A DNA stretch of 64,000 nucleotides, taken from assembly GCF_016906535.1 (NCBI RefSeq), contig NC_057379.1:2046001-2110000 (forward strand). Reading direction: 5' to 3'. The notes below the pieces were generated by a model that worked only from the letters and a program-made list of their open reading frames with translations, was not told the DNA's origin and searched no databases. Numbering within the stretch: the stretch's first letter is position 1; each line of letters starts with the position of its first letter. Position numbers and translations under genes: made by a program. Shown one piece after another: positions 1 to 9,581 of this stretch. The stretch is from Rhizoctonia solani (lineage: Eukaryota; Basidiomycota; Agaricomycetes; Cantharellales; Ceratobasidiaceae).

Positions 1-839
1 TTGGCTGCCCAGTGTCCTATCTTACCGCAGTTGTTGCATTTAGACTTGGACTTATCTGGTCCCTTACTGCCGGTACGTATAGGTTTATTGAAGCTTGCTT
101 TGTTTGTACTAAAGAATGCTTTCCCTTCTGGGTTTCGGGCATTCTTTCTATGTGCTTCGGCTGTTGTGCGCGATCTAATGTCATTTACTTGGTTTGATAA
201 CGCGCTGTTATCTTGTAAATCGAATTGGAAACTTACTGATTGGGAGAATGAATCCCATGAGTCAGGTAAGCTCGCAATCAATGTTGTGATCCAGTCGGCT
301 TCAGTGCATGAGCCGGGACTAATATTGTTTATTCGCTGGAACCATCCGCGCATGCGTTGGATGTGTTCCTCAATGTCTTCGCCATCAGTCATTCGGTGAC
401 TGAAAAACTTTCTTTGTAGGTCAATGAGTCCGACCGTTCCCTTGACTTGGTAAGTCGTCGCGAGGGCGTTCCAAGCGTCGGCGGACGTTGTGCATCCTTG
501 TATTAGGTTTAGTACACTTCCGTCGACTCTTAATCTTATATTAGATAATGCTTTTCGGTCGGCTTTAACCCATTTCGTGTACTCGTCGTTAGTTGCTGTA
601 TATTCATAGTCGGGCAATGGTTTGCCCTCGTCATCTTTCCGGTTTCTTTCGGTTTTCAGTACAGTCTTGCTAGGTGCAATAATCGTCTTGTTTACGTAGC
701 CATATAGATCAAGATCTGATAATATGTCTTCCATCTGTATGCGCCACATATTATAATTCTCAGTTCCCCGAAGGGGTGCAATCCGGTGCGTTCCGCTAGC
801 TGCACCGGGGGCTGAAGTGCTTGCTACAGCTTCGGCCAT
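1..839 (-). CDS. Ty1/copia Gag, 5' end of the element (runs off the window)
   Basis: The frame is open from an ATG at 839 to the window edge (279 codons, no stop), so this is the N-terminal part of a copia Gag-Pol polyprotein, the capsid-like RNA-binding protein of the element. Its middle carries the copia Gag pattern (ALSNIRLRVDG, AWNALATTYQVKG, FFSHRM, MRGWF, SLPDSW). The last 12 codons give the start of a CCHC knuckle, CNNCGKIGHWAA, and the window ends before the final Cys. Directly upstream lie a primer-binding site and an LTR, which fixes the start. A decayed plus-strand relative sits at 28726-36207, where CAA and CGC codons of this copy are replaced by TAA and TGC. No frameshift is visible in this copy, so it may be intact beyond the edge. 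Confidence 0.88.
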   Translation of the reverse strand, partial: MAEAVASTSAPGAASGTHRIAPLRGTENYNMWRIQMEDILSDLDLYGYVNKTIIAPSKTVLKTERNRKDDEGKPLPDYEYTATNDEYTKWVKADRKALSNIRLRVDGSVLNLIQGCTTSADAWNALATTYQVKGTVGLIDLQRKFFSHRMTDGEDIEEHIQRMRGWFQRINNISPGSCTEADWITTLIASLPDSWDSFSQSVSFQFDLQDNSALSNQVNDIRSRTTAEAHRKNARNPEGKAFFSTNKASFNKPIRTGSKGPDKSKSKCNNCGKIGHWAA

Positions 840-907
840 GTTTAATGTACTCGAGTAAGTGTGTTATATATCTATCTATCTACAGTTGGTTATTGAGCGT
901 ACAATCG

Positions 908-919
908 GGGCTCATAACC
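908..919 (-). promoter_or_regulatory. copia primer-binding site
   Basis: On the minus strand GGTTATGAGCCC directly follows the LTR end at 920. This word is the usual copia primer site matching an initiator Met-tRNA half-molecule. The same 12-mer follows the LTR of the second copia element at 28972. Confidence 0.75.
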
Positions 920-1189
920 TGTTGAAATCTTATGTATATAGATGTATATATAAATGTATTACTAAACTAAACTAAATCGTATACAAAAGTAAAGACAGTA
1001 AAAGAGAATTAGGAGAGAGGTGAGGATAGAGGGCTTGTGTGCGGGCCTTTATATATCCCAAGAAACCTACCAAGTCATATGGTAAATTGCTGCGCATATG
1101 ACTGCGCACTGAATGACTCGTACTTACTGACTCGATTACTGCGCATAGAACATACTAGAAGAATCTAGTATTTACAAGATATTTCAACA
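920..1189 (-). repeat. 5' LTR of the minus-strand copia element
   Basis: 270 bp, TGTTGAAAT...ATTTCAACA with a 9-bp terminal inverted repeat. It holds a TATA-like GGATATATAAAGG on the minus strand and a pyrimidine-rich stretch shared with the LTR pieces at 28726-28971 and 36119-36207. The partner LTR lies outside the window. Confidence 0.82.
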
Positions 1190-1204
1190 CATACGGCCTC
1201 AGCT

Positions 1205-1785
1205 CAGGGGGAGGGGGATGGCCGGGAAGGGGGGTAGGGGATAGTATAATGGTAGGGGGGATGGTAGTGAGGGAATAGGGGTATGTATTATATTAGTATA
1301 GGGGAAAGTATGGGGTGTAAAATAGGGGTAAATGTTAATAAATATTACAAGGGGTGCATGTTCATAGGGGATAATGATACTCAGGGGGGTACAGGTAGTG
1401 GGCAGGGGAATAGGGGTAGTGCATACATGGATTGCATAGGATTGGGGATAATGTTAGTGAGGGGGGTATGTTAGGGGGATAGGGGTAGTGTGTGGATGGA
1501 TAGCATATAGCATAGGATAGTGGGTAATGTTAGTGGGGGGAAGTAAGTTAGGGGGGACAGGGGTAATGCTAGTGGGGGGAGTATGTTAGGGGGGATATGT
1601 TAAGGGGGGTACATTAGGGGGGCAGGGTCATACATGGAGTGAGGGGGGTATGTTAGGGAGGATAGGGGTAATGCTAGTGGGGGGAAGTAATTTAGGGGGA
1701 TAGGGTAATGCTATTGAGGGGGAGTATGTTAGGGGGACAGGGTCATACATGGAGTGAGGGTGTATGTTAGGGGGGATAGGGGTAA
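1205..1785 (+). repeat. G-rich degenerate tandem tract
   Basis: Almost 600 bp in which the plus strand is dominated by runs of 3-7 G separated by short A/T words, with loose recurring units such as ATGTTAGGGGGGATAGGGG and TAATGCTAGTGGGGGG. C is nearly absent. No gene is supported; a 63-codon frame inside it is composition only. It sits exactly between the copia LTR and the family A LTR. The dense G-runs could form G-quadruplexes. Confidence 0.8.
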
Positions 1786-3092
1786 TGTTATGGAATGACT
1801 AACTTAGACATATGCGCCCCTAATTGCCAATAGTGAATAGTGCAAACAGGAGTAATCATACTTGCTCTATCCAAATATGGGCATGGACATTACTATATTT
1901 GGAAACTGGCGGCGCTATAGGACCTTTTATACTTTATTTCCTCATTGCGCTTGCATATATACACGTCTGATCATGCAAAATGGTCATACAATTATTTCTA
2001 TGATTTATAGCATTTCTTTTATTATACATTTATATGTAGGAACGGTACTTACAGACCATAGAACAAGTGCAAGTAAGCATGCAAGCGCCGGCGCTTAGTC
2101 ATTGCAAATAAGCGCCAAAGGTTGGCAGGGCGCACCAACGCCAATATCTCAGCGGGAAATAGGCATATTACTATGCCAACAAATACCAATAGGTTGGAGG
2201 CTCCGGCATCTCAGTTCTCAAAAATGAATTGTCTGATACTGAGCCAAATTGATGGAGATACTAACCATTTAAGTTTCTAGCTTTTTCTATGAGATCCTAC
2301 CTTGCCTCAAGGTTATTTTTAGCATTCACACTTATGTAATTTAGTCATGTATGCTCTAGAGCATTCTGTAAATAGCCTTGGGTCTATCCCACTAGGACTT
2401 ATTGGGACTAATTGGTCTTTATGTATCAAATAGCTCAGACTGTACCTCTCATGTAACTTCCTCTTTTGTACATCATGTATATAGTTATTTGTTCTCCCTC
2501 TGGGGTATATAAAGCTCCTGAGGGAGACCCTTTGATAACAACTTTCTTTTAATCCCATTCTTACCCCTTGTGTGAACTTGAAGATCTATTAGCTCTTCTT
2601 TACCTAGTTTAGAGTGTCTTATTTTGCTTTCTTAGCCTCTTAAGCTCACTGAACTTAACCTATAAGGCATCTCGGCGCATATAGCCTCTAGCAAGGTCCC
2701 AACAGATACTGGGTGGCTAGGAAAGGCTTTAGGGCAACCCTGAACCTCTTGAGTAAGTCAGTTGGGAGAGTTTAAGGCCTTGAAAGCGGCATATACACTT
2801 TAATTTAGTGTGATCTCAGTCAAATAAATTACTAACAAATCCAGATAAATTATAGTAGGTATCTAAGACTCAATGCTAACTTTTATATTACAGATATAAG
2901 CATAACCAACCAGCTGCATCTGCAGTAATTGCTTGATTACTTGTTAAGTGTAGGGATCACCCTGATTGCTAACCTAATTTGCCTTTATATAGCTAGCTCA
3001 TTGCCTTTCATATCCATACATAAATAATCTATCAATTACTTTACTATATTCTGTACTTAATTACATAGTCCCTAAAACCCTACTCTATAACA
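1786..3092 (+). repeat. Family A LTR (5')
   Basis: 1307 bp, TGTTATGGAATG...CTCTATAACA. A TATA box (TATATAAA, 2506-2513) sets plus orientation. A second copy lies inverted at 34275-36118, where the same two ends are seen, which confirms the borders. The sequence after it (3093) begins TTGGTGACCACCAC and may be the primer site, but I cannot name the tRNA. Confidence 0.8.
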
Positions 3093-3618
3093 TTGGTGAC
3101 CACCACAGGGCCTTGTGTTGGTTACATCTTTAATTCTTACCTGTGGTCTCTTATCACTTGTACTTAGTCTTACTGCTATAGTTGTACTAACACTGCATGT
3201 GGAAGCCTCCAGAACACTTGCACAGATTGTCTAGATCTGACCTAGGGCTTTGGACAACAAGGGAACATTGCTCTACAATGTCCAAACATGTGCCGTCAAC
3301 AAGCACTGCCTTGGATACCCTTCAGCCCACCACTCAACACCCTCTTACCCCCCCTAATCACTCTATTGACCTCAGCAACAGTACCAATGCTGCCAGGTTG
3401 CCTGATTCAACAATTTTGTTGTCAAGAACCCAGCAAGATGCTTGCAAACATGGTCCAATGACCAACTACTCCAAATCTACCCCTTCCACTTCCTCATCAG
3501 CTCAGCCCTGGTTGACAATGCTCCCTATACCAAGACACCCATTGCGCTACTTACCAGTCATGAACAACAATTGTACATACTTAGACACTGCTCTTAGGAT
3601 GCACTTAGATAAAAATAA
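3093..3618 (+). pseudogene. Family A giant ORF, segment 1 (start)
   Basis: After a leader of about 100 bp, an ATG at 3197 opens a frame rich in Ser, Thr, Pro, Asn and Leu with no recognised domain. It is cut at 3618 by a solo LTR (TSD AATAA, 3614-3618 and 16690-16694). Joined across the TSD it stays open in the same frame to 16911. The protein is unrecognised; position right behind the LTR suggests the N terminus of Gag. The choice of ATG is only the first in frame. Confidence 0.55.
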
Positions 3619-3883
3619 TGTTGTACACCACTGTAATGTGGGTACTTGCTAGTGGGAGGCAGGCACTTGTGGCCGTACTACTACACTGCTTATGTAATCT
3701 AACTAATCAAGGCTAACTACTGACTAACTCAGTTGCTTAAGGCAATGACCAACTATCTACTGTCAATGCGGAGGGGCCAGAGGCCTGGAGGTGTGGTGAG
3801 TGAAGTAAAGGGGGTAAGTGACTTCTGACTGCTGGGGGCCAGCTACTTAGCTGGCTGGATACCTTCTCTAATGGGTAAGAGAC

Positions 3884-4442
3884 TGTTACAACCTCCTTAC
3901 ATATACCATCAGAATCGGACGAATTTTCTATTATTTCTAGTATTTTTTACGGACTTGATATCTTATGTTTTTCGATCACGTGATCTCGGCGCTTATTATG
4001 CCGAGATACCGCGCCGAGTTGCCGTGCCAAGGGCGCTTGGGAGAAATCCACGCTTCTGCGCAGTCCGCAGCACGCTTCTCATTTCCCTTCTATACTTCTT
4101 TCTCTCACGCGCACAGACCATGTAGATAGTGTGCTTTGTCATATATACAGCAGGGAAATCGCTTGGAAACACCAGTCGATTTTACCTCGTCTCTTATTCA
4201 CTAGAGAAGGTAGCCAGCCAGCTAAGTAGCCGGCCCCCAGTAGTAACAGTAACACTCACCCCTTTACTTGACCTACCACACCTCCAGGCCTCAGGCCCCA
4301 TTGCCATCAGTAGTTAGTAGTAAGCCGCCTTAAGCGGTATTAGATAGCCTTAGATAAGTAGATTACATAAGCAGTGTCTGTAGTAGTTACGGCCTCAAGC
4401 GCCCACCACTAGCGAGTACCCACCTTACAGTGGTGTACGACA
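3884..4442 (+). repeat. 5' LTR of Ty3 copy 1
   Basis: 559 bp, TGTTACAACC...GTGTACGACA. It contains an ATCACGTGAT palindrome near 3975, then a hairpin of GATCTCGGCGC type, a TATA-like word near 4141, and at 4171-4185 the word complementary to the primer site behind the LTR, which is the likely 5' end of the transcript. Confidence 0.92.
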
Positions 4443-4461
4443 TTGTAAAATCAACTTGGTG
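4443..4461 (+). promoter_or_regulatory. Primer-binding site, apparently self-priming
   Basis: The bases after the LTR, GTAAAATCAACTTGGT (4445-4460), are the reverse complement of a word in the LTR about 30 nt below the TATA box, with one mismatch to ACCAAGTCGATTTTAC of the 3' LTR (the 5' LTR lacks one A). Tf1/sushi elements prime from the 5' end of their own RNA, so self-priming rather than tRNA priming is inferred. Confidence 0.6.
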
Positions 4462-4961
4462 TAGGCTTGATCAACAATGAGAAGCGCCCCTGTACTAGCA
4501 CGAGGGAAAACATCTGAACGGACTCCCCTTTCGACTAGAATAATCAAAAAGTCGTTGGTCCCAGATAGTACCAAATTGCTATAAGGCAGACGGTGTCTAA
4601 TCGCCCGCATAACACGAGTTTCGCCGGAACTCCGCAAGTAGCGCTCCTAGACAGCTGAAACACCCGCTTGCAAAAAACCCGCACATATCACAATTGCCAG
4701 ATCTGTTGATTTGCTGTAGGGATTGTCCAACGCTAGGTGCTTGACGCAAGGAGTTAGCAAATAACACCTTGCATAAAAACCGCTCATAAGTCCTGATACA
4801 GGCACCTTTATCCCCACGCCGTCTCAATCATTCCATCCACACGCTCTGGCGTCCCCCATCCCTACTCCCGTCCTACCAGCCGCTCCAGCCGCCGCTCCAT
4901 TCCATCCCATTCCCAACCACCCACTCGCAGCCCATCTCCCACTCTGCGAGACCTGCCAGGA

Positions 4962-6155
4962 ATGGAACCAGAGCCAACCCTTAGCGCTCTCCTCGAGGCT
5001 ATCACAGCCCTCACTGCCACTGTCGGGTCCTTGCAGGCCCAAATCACATCCCAAGGCCAACAGCTCATTGAGCTCAAAGCCATATGCAAGGAAACCGCCG
5101 ACCTCCTTGGGGATAAAGATCAAGGAGCACCACAAGCCCAGCCTGGCCCATCGACTGGGCCTGTCACTCCTCCCACCCACTCGGGAGGAGAAACCCACAC
5201 TCCAGGCACGGTTAGGCCTGGACTCAAGGCCCCATTCCGGCCTTCAAGAGGGACAGGCTTTGATTCAGAAGATGAGGAAGAGCAAAGGCCCCCCAAAAAG
5301 GAGCCTCAAGGAACGCCTAGGAGGCATCTAGGGTCTCTGACCCCCTTCGACGCAGGATCTAGCGCCAAGCGGCCCAAGATGGACCTCCCGGACCCTTACA
5401 AGGGCGATGTCAGGGGCCGCAAGGCCACCCAATGGCTGGACCGGATGCTTCTCTGGGTTGCCCTGCACAGGGAACAATTTGATGAAGAAGAGCAGATGGT
5501 TGTGTGGATTCTCTACCACATGACAGATAAGGCCGCCGATTGGGCGTTACCCCTCATAGGGACTATCATCAAGGGCGAGGGAAACCCTCCCACCACTATC
5601 CCGGCCTTAACGGCCAAATTCAAGGAGGCATTCGCAGACCCCGATGCCAAGAGAGCGGCTGCCAGGAAAATCGCCGCGCTAACTCAGTCCACAACCACGG
5701 CTGAGTATGTCACCGAGTTCCGTAACCTTATGGCGGAACTTGATTGGAACACTGAGGCGTTCATTGCCCAGTTCACACGCGGTCTTCACTGGAAGGTGAA
5801 GGAACTCCTGTCCACCAAGGACAACATTCCGGACGATGATCTTGAGGCCATATTTGCCGCCTCAATTAAAATTGACAATATCCGTCGGGAAAACGAGGAG
5901 AACCGCCCTAAAAAAGCTCCTGCCAAGGCCCCGGTTGCTACAACCACCTCTACCTCCACCACTACCACCAGGGTCCGCTTATCCGAGGACCCCAACTACG
6001 TTACCCCGGAGGAAAGAGATCGCCGCCGTGCGTCTGGCCTTTGCGTCAAGTGCGGTCAAAAGGGCCACGGGATCAAACAGTGCCCCAATGGCTGGAAAGC
6101 CACAATCAAGGAAGCCGCTAAGATAGGAGAAGTTCTTGAGTTGGAAAAAGAATAA
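4962..6155 (+). CDS. Ty3 copy 1 Gag
   Basis: 397 residues, structural capsid protein that packages the element RNA. Residues 1-60 are a heptad-like, possibly coiled segment (ALLEAITALTATVGSLQAQI); 60-125 is Pro/Gly-rich linker; about 130-300 is a retrotransposon Gag domain (WLDRMLLWVALHREQF, TAKFKEAFADPDAKRAA, YVTEFRNLMAELDW, FTRGLHWKVKELL). A CCHC knuckle CVKCGQKGHGIKQC is at 361-374. The ATG at 4962 matches the start of the homologous frame in copy 2. The stop (6153-6155) lies inside the open part of the pol frame, which begins at 6140, so Gag and Pol overlap in different frames. Confidence 0.93.
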   Translation: MEPEPTLSALLEAITALTATVGSLQAQITSQGQQLIELKAICKETADLLGDKDQGAPQAQPGPSTGPVTPPTHSGGETHTPGTVRPGLKAPFRPSRGTGFDSEDEEEQRPPKKEPQGTPRRHLGSLTPFDAGSSAKRPKMDLPDPYKGDVRGRKATQWLDRMLLWVALHREQFDEEEQMVVWILYHMTDKAADWALPLIGTIIKGEGNPPTTIPALTAKFKEAFADPDAKRAAARKIAALTQSTTTAEYVTEFRNLMAELDWNTEAFIAQFTRGLHWKVKELLSTKDNIPDDDLEAIFAASIKIDNIRRENEENRPKKAPAKAPVATTTSTSTTTTRVRLSEDPNYVTPEERDRRRASGLCVKCGQKGHGIKQCPNGWKATIKEAAKIGEVLELEKE

Positions 6156-6178
6156 AGCCAAGGACTGCCGTCAAGCCC

Positions 6179-9100
6179 TTGGTGACATCTATAGAAAAGC
6201 ATGTATCAGAATCAGTTGTCGAATTTGTCTCTATTGCTTGTGATTCAAATAAAAAACCACTGCTCTATCTTGACCTGGTCATGCAAAACTATCCGACGGA
6301 ACCTATCAAAACGTTAATTGATTCTGGCGCCACATCTAATTTCATCTCCCCCACCATTGTTGAAAAATTTAAAATCCCAAAAACCCTGCTCGAAAATCCA
6401 CGAGTAGTGAGAATGTTAGATGGTACCCTTTCCCAGACTGGTCGCATTTGGCACCAGGTTAATCTCGCGGTTTTGGCCAATGGCCACATCCACACTATTC
6501 CCTTCCTTGTCTGTCCCATTGGGAACACACCTGCCATACTTGGCATGACATGGCTCACTCAGGAGTCACCCTTGATCAATTGGTCCCTAGGCACGGTTAC
6601 CTTCCCAGAACAAGTTCAGATTGCATCCAAAGAAGAGGCAGATCCTAATCCCTTAGCCGATCTCCCGGAGCAGTACCATGAATTTGCTAAGGTCTTTGGC
6701 AAAGAAGAATTTAAGGTCCTCCCTCCACATAGGGAGTATGATATAGCTATAGACCTTGTTCCGGATGCCAAACTATCCCCAGGCCCCCTATATGGCATGA
6801 CTGATGCGGAATCAAAGGCGCTCAAGCAACACATTGACGAAGAACTAGCAACGGGCAAGATCCGCCCCAGTACTTCTTCTACCGGCGCCCCAGTCATGTT
6901 TGTAAAGAAGGCAGATGGATCCCTTAGACTGGTCGTGGACTACCAAAAACTCAATGATGTCACTCATAAGAACGTGTACCCACTCCCAAGACAGGATGAT
7001 CTGATGGCAAAGTTAAGACATGCCAAGATATTCACAAAACTGGACCTACGATGGGGCTACAACAACGTAAGGATCAAAGAAGGGGATGAATGGAAGACGG
7101 CTTTCAGGACTAAATACGGGCTGTTTGAGTATCTAGTAATGCCTTTTGGCCTCACCAACGCCCCGGCCGCCTTCCAGCATTTCATGAACGACCTGTTCAG
7201 GGACCTCATTGACGTAACGGTGGTCATTTACTTGGACAACATCCTCATCTTCTCAGAAAATCCAGAAGAACACCCGGCCCATGTCAAAGAAGTACTGTCC
7301 CGATTAATGAAGAACCAGCTGTTCTGCAAACTGTCGAAGTGTTTTTTCCACGTCACCACAGTCAATTACCTGGGCATCGTTATCTCCCCTGCCGGATTCT
7401 CCATGGATCAGAAGAAGATCGAGGCAGTTACATCGTGGCCTCAGCCCAAGACAGTCAAGCAGGTACAGGCATTCTTAGGGTTCGTGAATTACCTCCGCCG
7501 CTTTATCCCCAACTTCAGTTCCGTGGCACGCCCCCTCCACAACCTCACACAAAAGGAAACCCCCTGGTCATGGGGTAACCTAGAAGAAGTGGCATTCCGG
7601 GAACTGAAAGCCCTTGTCACCCGGTCACCGGTCTTAATCCATTCCAATCCCAAACTCCCATACTACCTAGAAACAGATGCATCAGGAGTAGCCATGGGAG
7701 CAATTCTTAGCCAGAGAGGAGAAGATAACCGTTTACACCCAGTAGCCTACATGTCTAAATCCTTCTCCGGTGCCGAGGCCAATTATGACACCCATGATAA
7801 GGAGCTCCTAGCCATAATCAAGGCATTAGAAGAATGGCGGATCTTCCTAGAGGCAACGGACAGACCAATCCAGGTGTTTACAGATCATAGAAACCTGGAA
7901 TATTGGATGCAGGCAAGGACTTTTAACCGACGGCATGCTAGATGGCGCATATTCCTGAGCGACTTCAATTTTGAAATACATTATCGCCCAGGGAAACAGT
8001 CAGGAAAACCCGACGCCCTTTCCAGAAGGTCGGACTACGTAGACTCCCCAGTAGAACCAGAAGTCATGCTACCGTCAGAAGTTTTTGCCAATACCTCAGA
8101 AGCAGAACTTGAGATCGTCACGGAAATCCTGAGCAAGTTAAAGGAGGACCCTTCCCTGGAACCCATCATCCAGTTCCTAACAGAAGACGCAGATAACGCA
8201 CCCCCCTCTATTCGGAAGGCCTATCGGGATTATGACTGGGAGGAGGACCTCCTATGGTATTGCGGGAAACTGGTTGTCCCAGACTCGGAAGCCCTGAAGG
8301 AACGTTTACTCAAAGAATTCCACGACTCACCCCTGGCAGGGCACCCTGGACAGCAAAGAACTCTGGAACTCCTGAGCCGCAACTACTGGTGGCCAGGAAT
8401 GAAGTCATCCGCCAAGGAATGGGTAGAATGCTGTCCCACCTGTCAGGCTAACCGTCGAGCCCACGCCCCGGTCATTGCCCTTAAACCTCTGGAAGTTCCC
8501 CCCTACCCTTTCCACACCATCTCCTATGACTTCATCACAGGTTTTCCAAAATCTAATGGTCACGACGCGATCTTGGTAGTTATCGACTCCTTTTCCAAAT
8601 TTGGACATTTCATCCCAACCACCAAGAAGGTTACGTCCAAGGGTCTAGCGGAATTGTTCATCTCTCATGTGTGGAAACTACATGGACTACCAGTCAAGAC
8701 AATATCAGACAGAGGAACTACGTTCACAGGGAAGTTCCTAAGGGCACTCTACCAACGCCTTGGTGTAAAACCATCCTTCTCATCAGCCTACCACCCGGAG
8801 TCAGATGGTCAAACAGAGAGGGTGAACCAGTTCATTGAGTTCTACCTGAGGTCATACGTTGCGGCAGATCACTCGGACTGGGCTTCCTGGTTGCCACTAG
8901 CGGAATACGCATATAACAACGCTAAACACTCCGCCACCGGGAAAACCCCATTTGAATTGGTATACGGGAGGAACCCAGTAATGAATCCGTCCAACGTCCC
9001 TGCGAACGTACCAGAAGCCGATCACGTGGCTAATACCTTGGCACAAGAATGGAAAGAAGCGGAATCTGCCCTGAGAATGACAAAGGAAAAAATGGCAGGA

Positions 9101-9571
9101 ACCAAGGGAGTGATCCCGGAATATTCCATTGGAGAAAAAGTCTGGCTAGACGCCAAGAACGTGGAGATACGTTCCAACTCCAACAAATTGGACCCCAAGC
9201 GCCTAGGACCCTTCAAGGTCACCGAGAAAATCTCCAGCCACGCGTACCGCCTGGAACTCCCTGAGACCATGAAAATCCATGACGTATTCTACGTAGGATT
9301 ACTGTCCAAAGTCCACGAATCCCCAAGCCAACCACTCCCAGAACAACCCCTTCCTGAAACAATAGAAGGGGAAGAAGAGTATGAAGTTGAACAAATCATT
9401 GACTCTAAACAACAAAAAGGGAAATGGTTTTATTTGATAAAATGGAAAGGTTACGGTCCGGAAGACAATTCATGGGAGCCGGAAGAACTACTGGAACACA
9501 GTCAAGAAGAGATCAAACGCTTCAACCAAGCTAGACTCAGAAAGGCTCGTGACGCCGCCAAGAGCCTTTAA
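6179..9571 (+). CDS. Ty3 copy 1 Pol (protease-RT-RNase H-integrase-chromodomain)
   Basis: About 1130 residues, open throughout. Aspartic protease DSGA at 48-51; RT fingers/palm with LDLRWGYNNVRI and MPFGLTNAPAAF; RNase H YLETDASG; integrase zinc region HPGQQRTLELL...CCPTCQ, then DDE core residues in YDFITGFPK, ISDRGTTF and SDGQTERVNQ; chromodomain near the end (FYLIKWKGYGPEDNSWEP). The RT catalytic box is YLDN at 351-354 (GAC AAC at 7235-7240) where copy 2 has YLDD (GAC GAT), a G-to-A change expected to kill RT activity. No ATG opens the frame: it is open from 6140 and the first codon of the listed range is TTG. Copy 2 has an ATG at the matching place, so copy 1 would need frameshifting from Gag or has lost its start. 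Confidence 0.93.
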   Translation: MVTSIEKHVSESVVEFVSIACDSNKKPLLYLDLVMQNYPTEPIKTLIDSGATSNFISPTIVEKFKIPKTLLENPRVVRMLDGTLSQTGRIWHQVNLAVLANGHIHTIPFLVCPIGNTPAILGMTWLTQESPLINWSLGTVTFPEQVQIASKEEADPNPLADLPEQYHEFAKVFGKEEFKVLPPHREYDIAIDLVPDAKLSPGPLYGMTDAESKALKQHIDEELATGKIRPSTSSTGAPVMFVKKADGSLRLVVDYQKLNDVTHKNVYPLPRQDDLMAKLRHAKIFTKLDLRWGYNNVRIKEGDEWKTAFRTKYGLFEYLVMPFGLTNAPAAFQHFMNDLFRDLIDVTVVIYLDNILIFSENPEEHPAHVKEVLSRLMKNQLFCKLSKCFFHVTTVNYLGIVISPAGFSMDQKKIEAVTSWPQPKTVKQVQAFLGFVNYLRRFIPNFSSVARPLHNLTQKETPWSWGNLEEVAFRELKALVTRSPVLIHSNPKLPYYLETDASGVAMGAILSQRGEDNRLHPVAYMSKSFSGAEANYDTHDKELLAIIKALEEWRIFLEATDRPIQVFTDHRNLEYWMQARTFNRRHARWRIFLSDFNFEIHYRPGKQSGKPDALSRRSDYVDSPVEPEVMLPSEVFANTSEAELEIVTEILSKLKEDPSLEPIIQFLTEDADNAPPSIRKAYRDYDWEEDLLWYCGKLVVPDSEALKERLLKEFHDSPLAGHPGQQRTLELLSRNYWWPGMKSSAKEWVECCPTCQANRRAHAPVIALKPLEVPPYPFHTISYDFITGFPKSNGHDAILVVIDSFSKFGHFIPTTKKVTSKGLAELFISHVWKLHGLPVKTISDRGTTFTGKFLRALYQRLGVKPSFSSAYHPESDGQTERVNQFIEFYLRSYVAADHSDWASWLPLAEYAYNNAKHSATGKTPFELVYGRNPVMNPSNVPANVPEADHVANTLAQEWKEAESALRMTKEKMAGTKGVIPEYSIGEKVWLDAKNVEIRSNSNKLDPKRLGPFKVTEKISSHAYRLELPETMKIHDVFYVGLLSKVHESPSQPLPEQPLPETIEGEEEYEVEQIIDSKQQKGKWFYLIKWKGYGPEDNSWEPEELLEHSQEEIKRFNQARLRKARDAAKSL

Positions 9572-9581
9572 GGGGGGGCAA
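9570..9581 (+). promoter_or_regulatory. Polypurine tract
   Basis: TAAGGGGGGGCA lies between the pol stop and the 3' LTR, the usual plus-strand primer site. Copy 2 has the equivalent G8 tract at 10726-10740 on the minus strand. Confidence 0.75.

Noticed and set aside
1283..1474. A Gly-rich 63-codon frame
   Set aside because: Product of the G-rich tract only.
2319..2558. A 79-codon minus-strand frame repeated almost identically at 34809-35048
   Set aside because: It is the family A LTR in two orientations; the match reflects DNA repeat identity, not a gene.
4824..5198. Open frames antisense to gag
   Set aside because: Shadow of the real gag frame caused by its codon composition.
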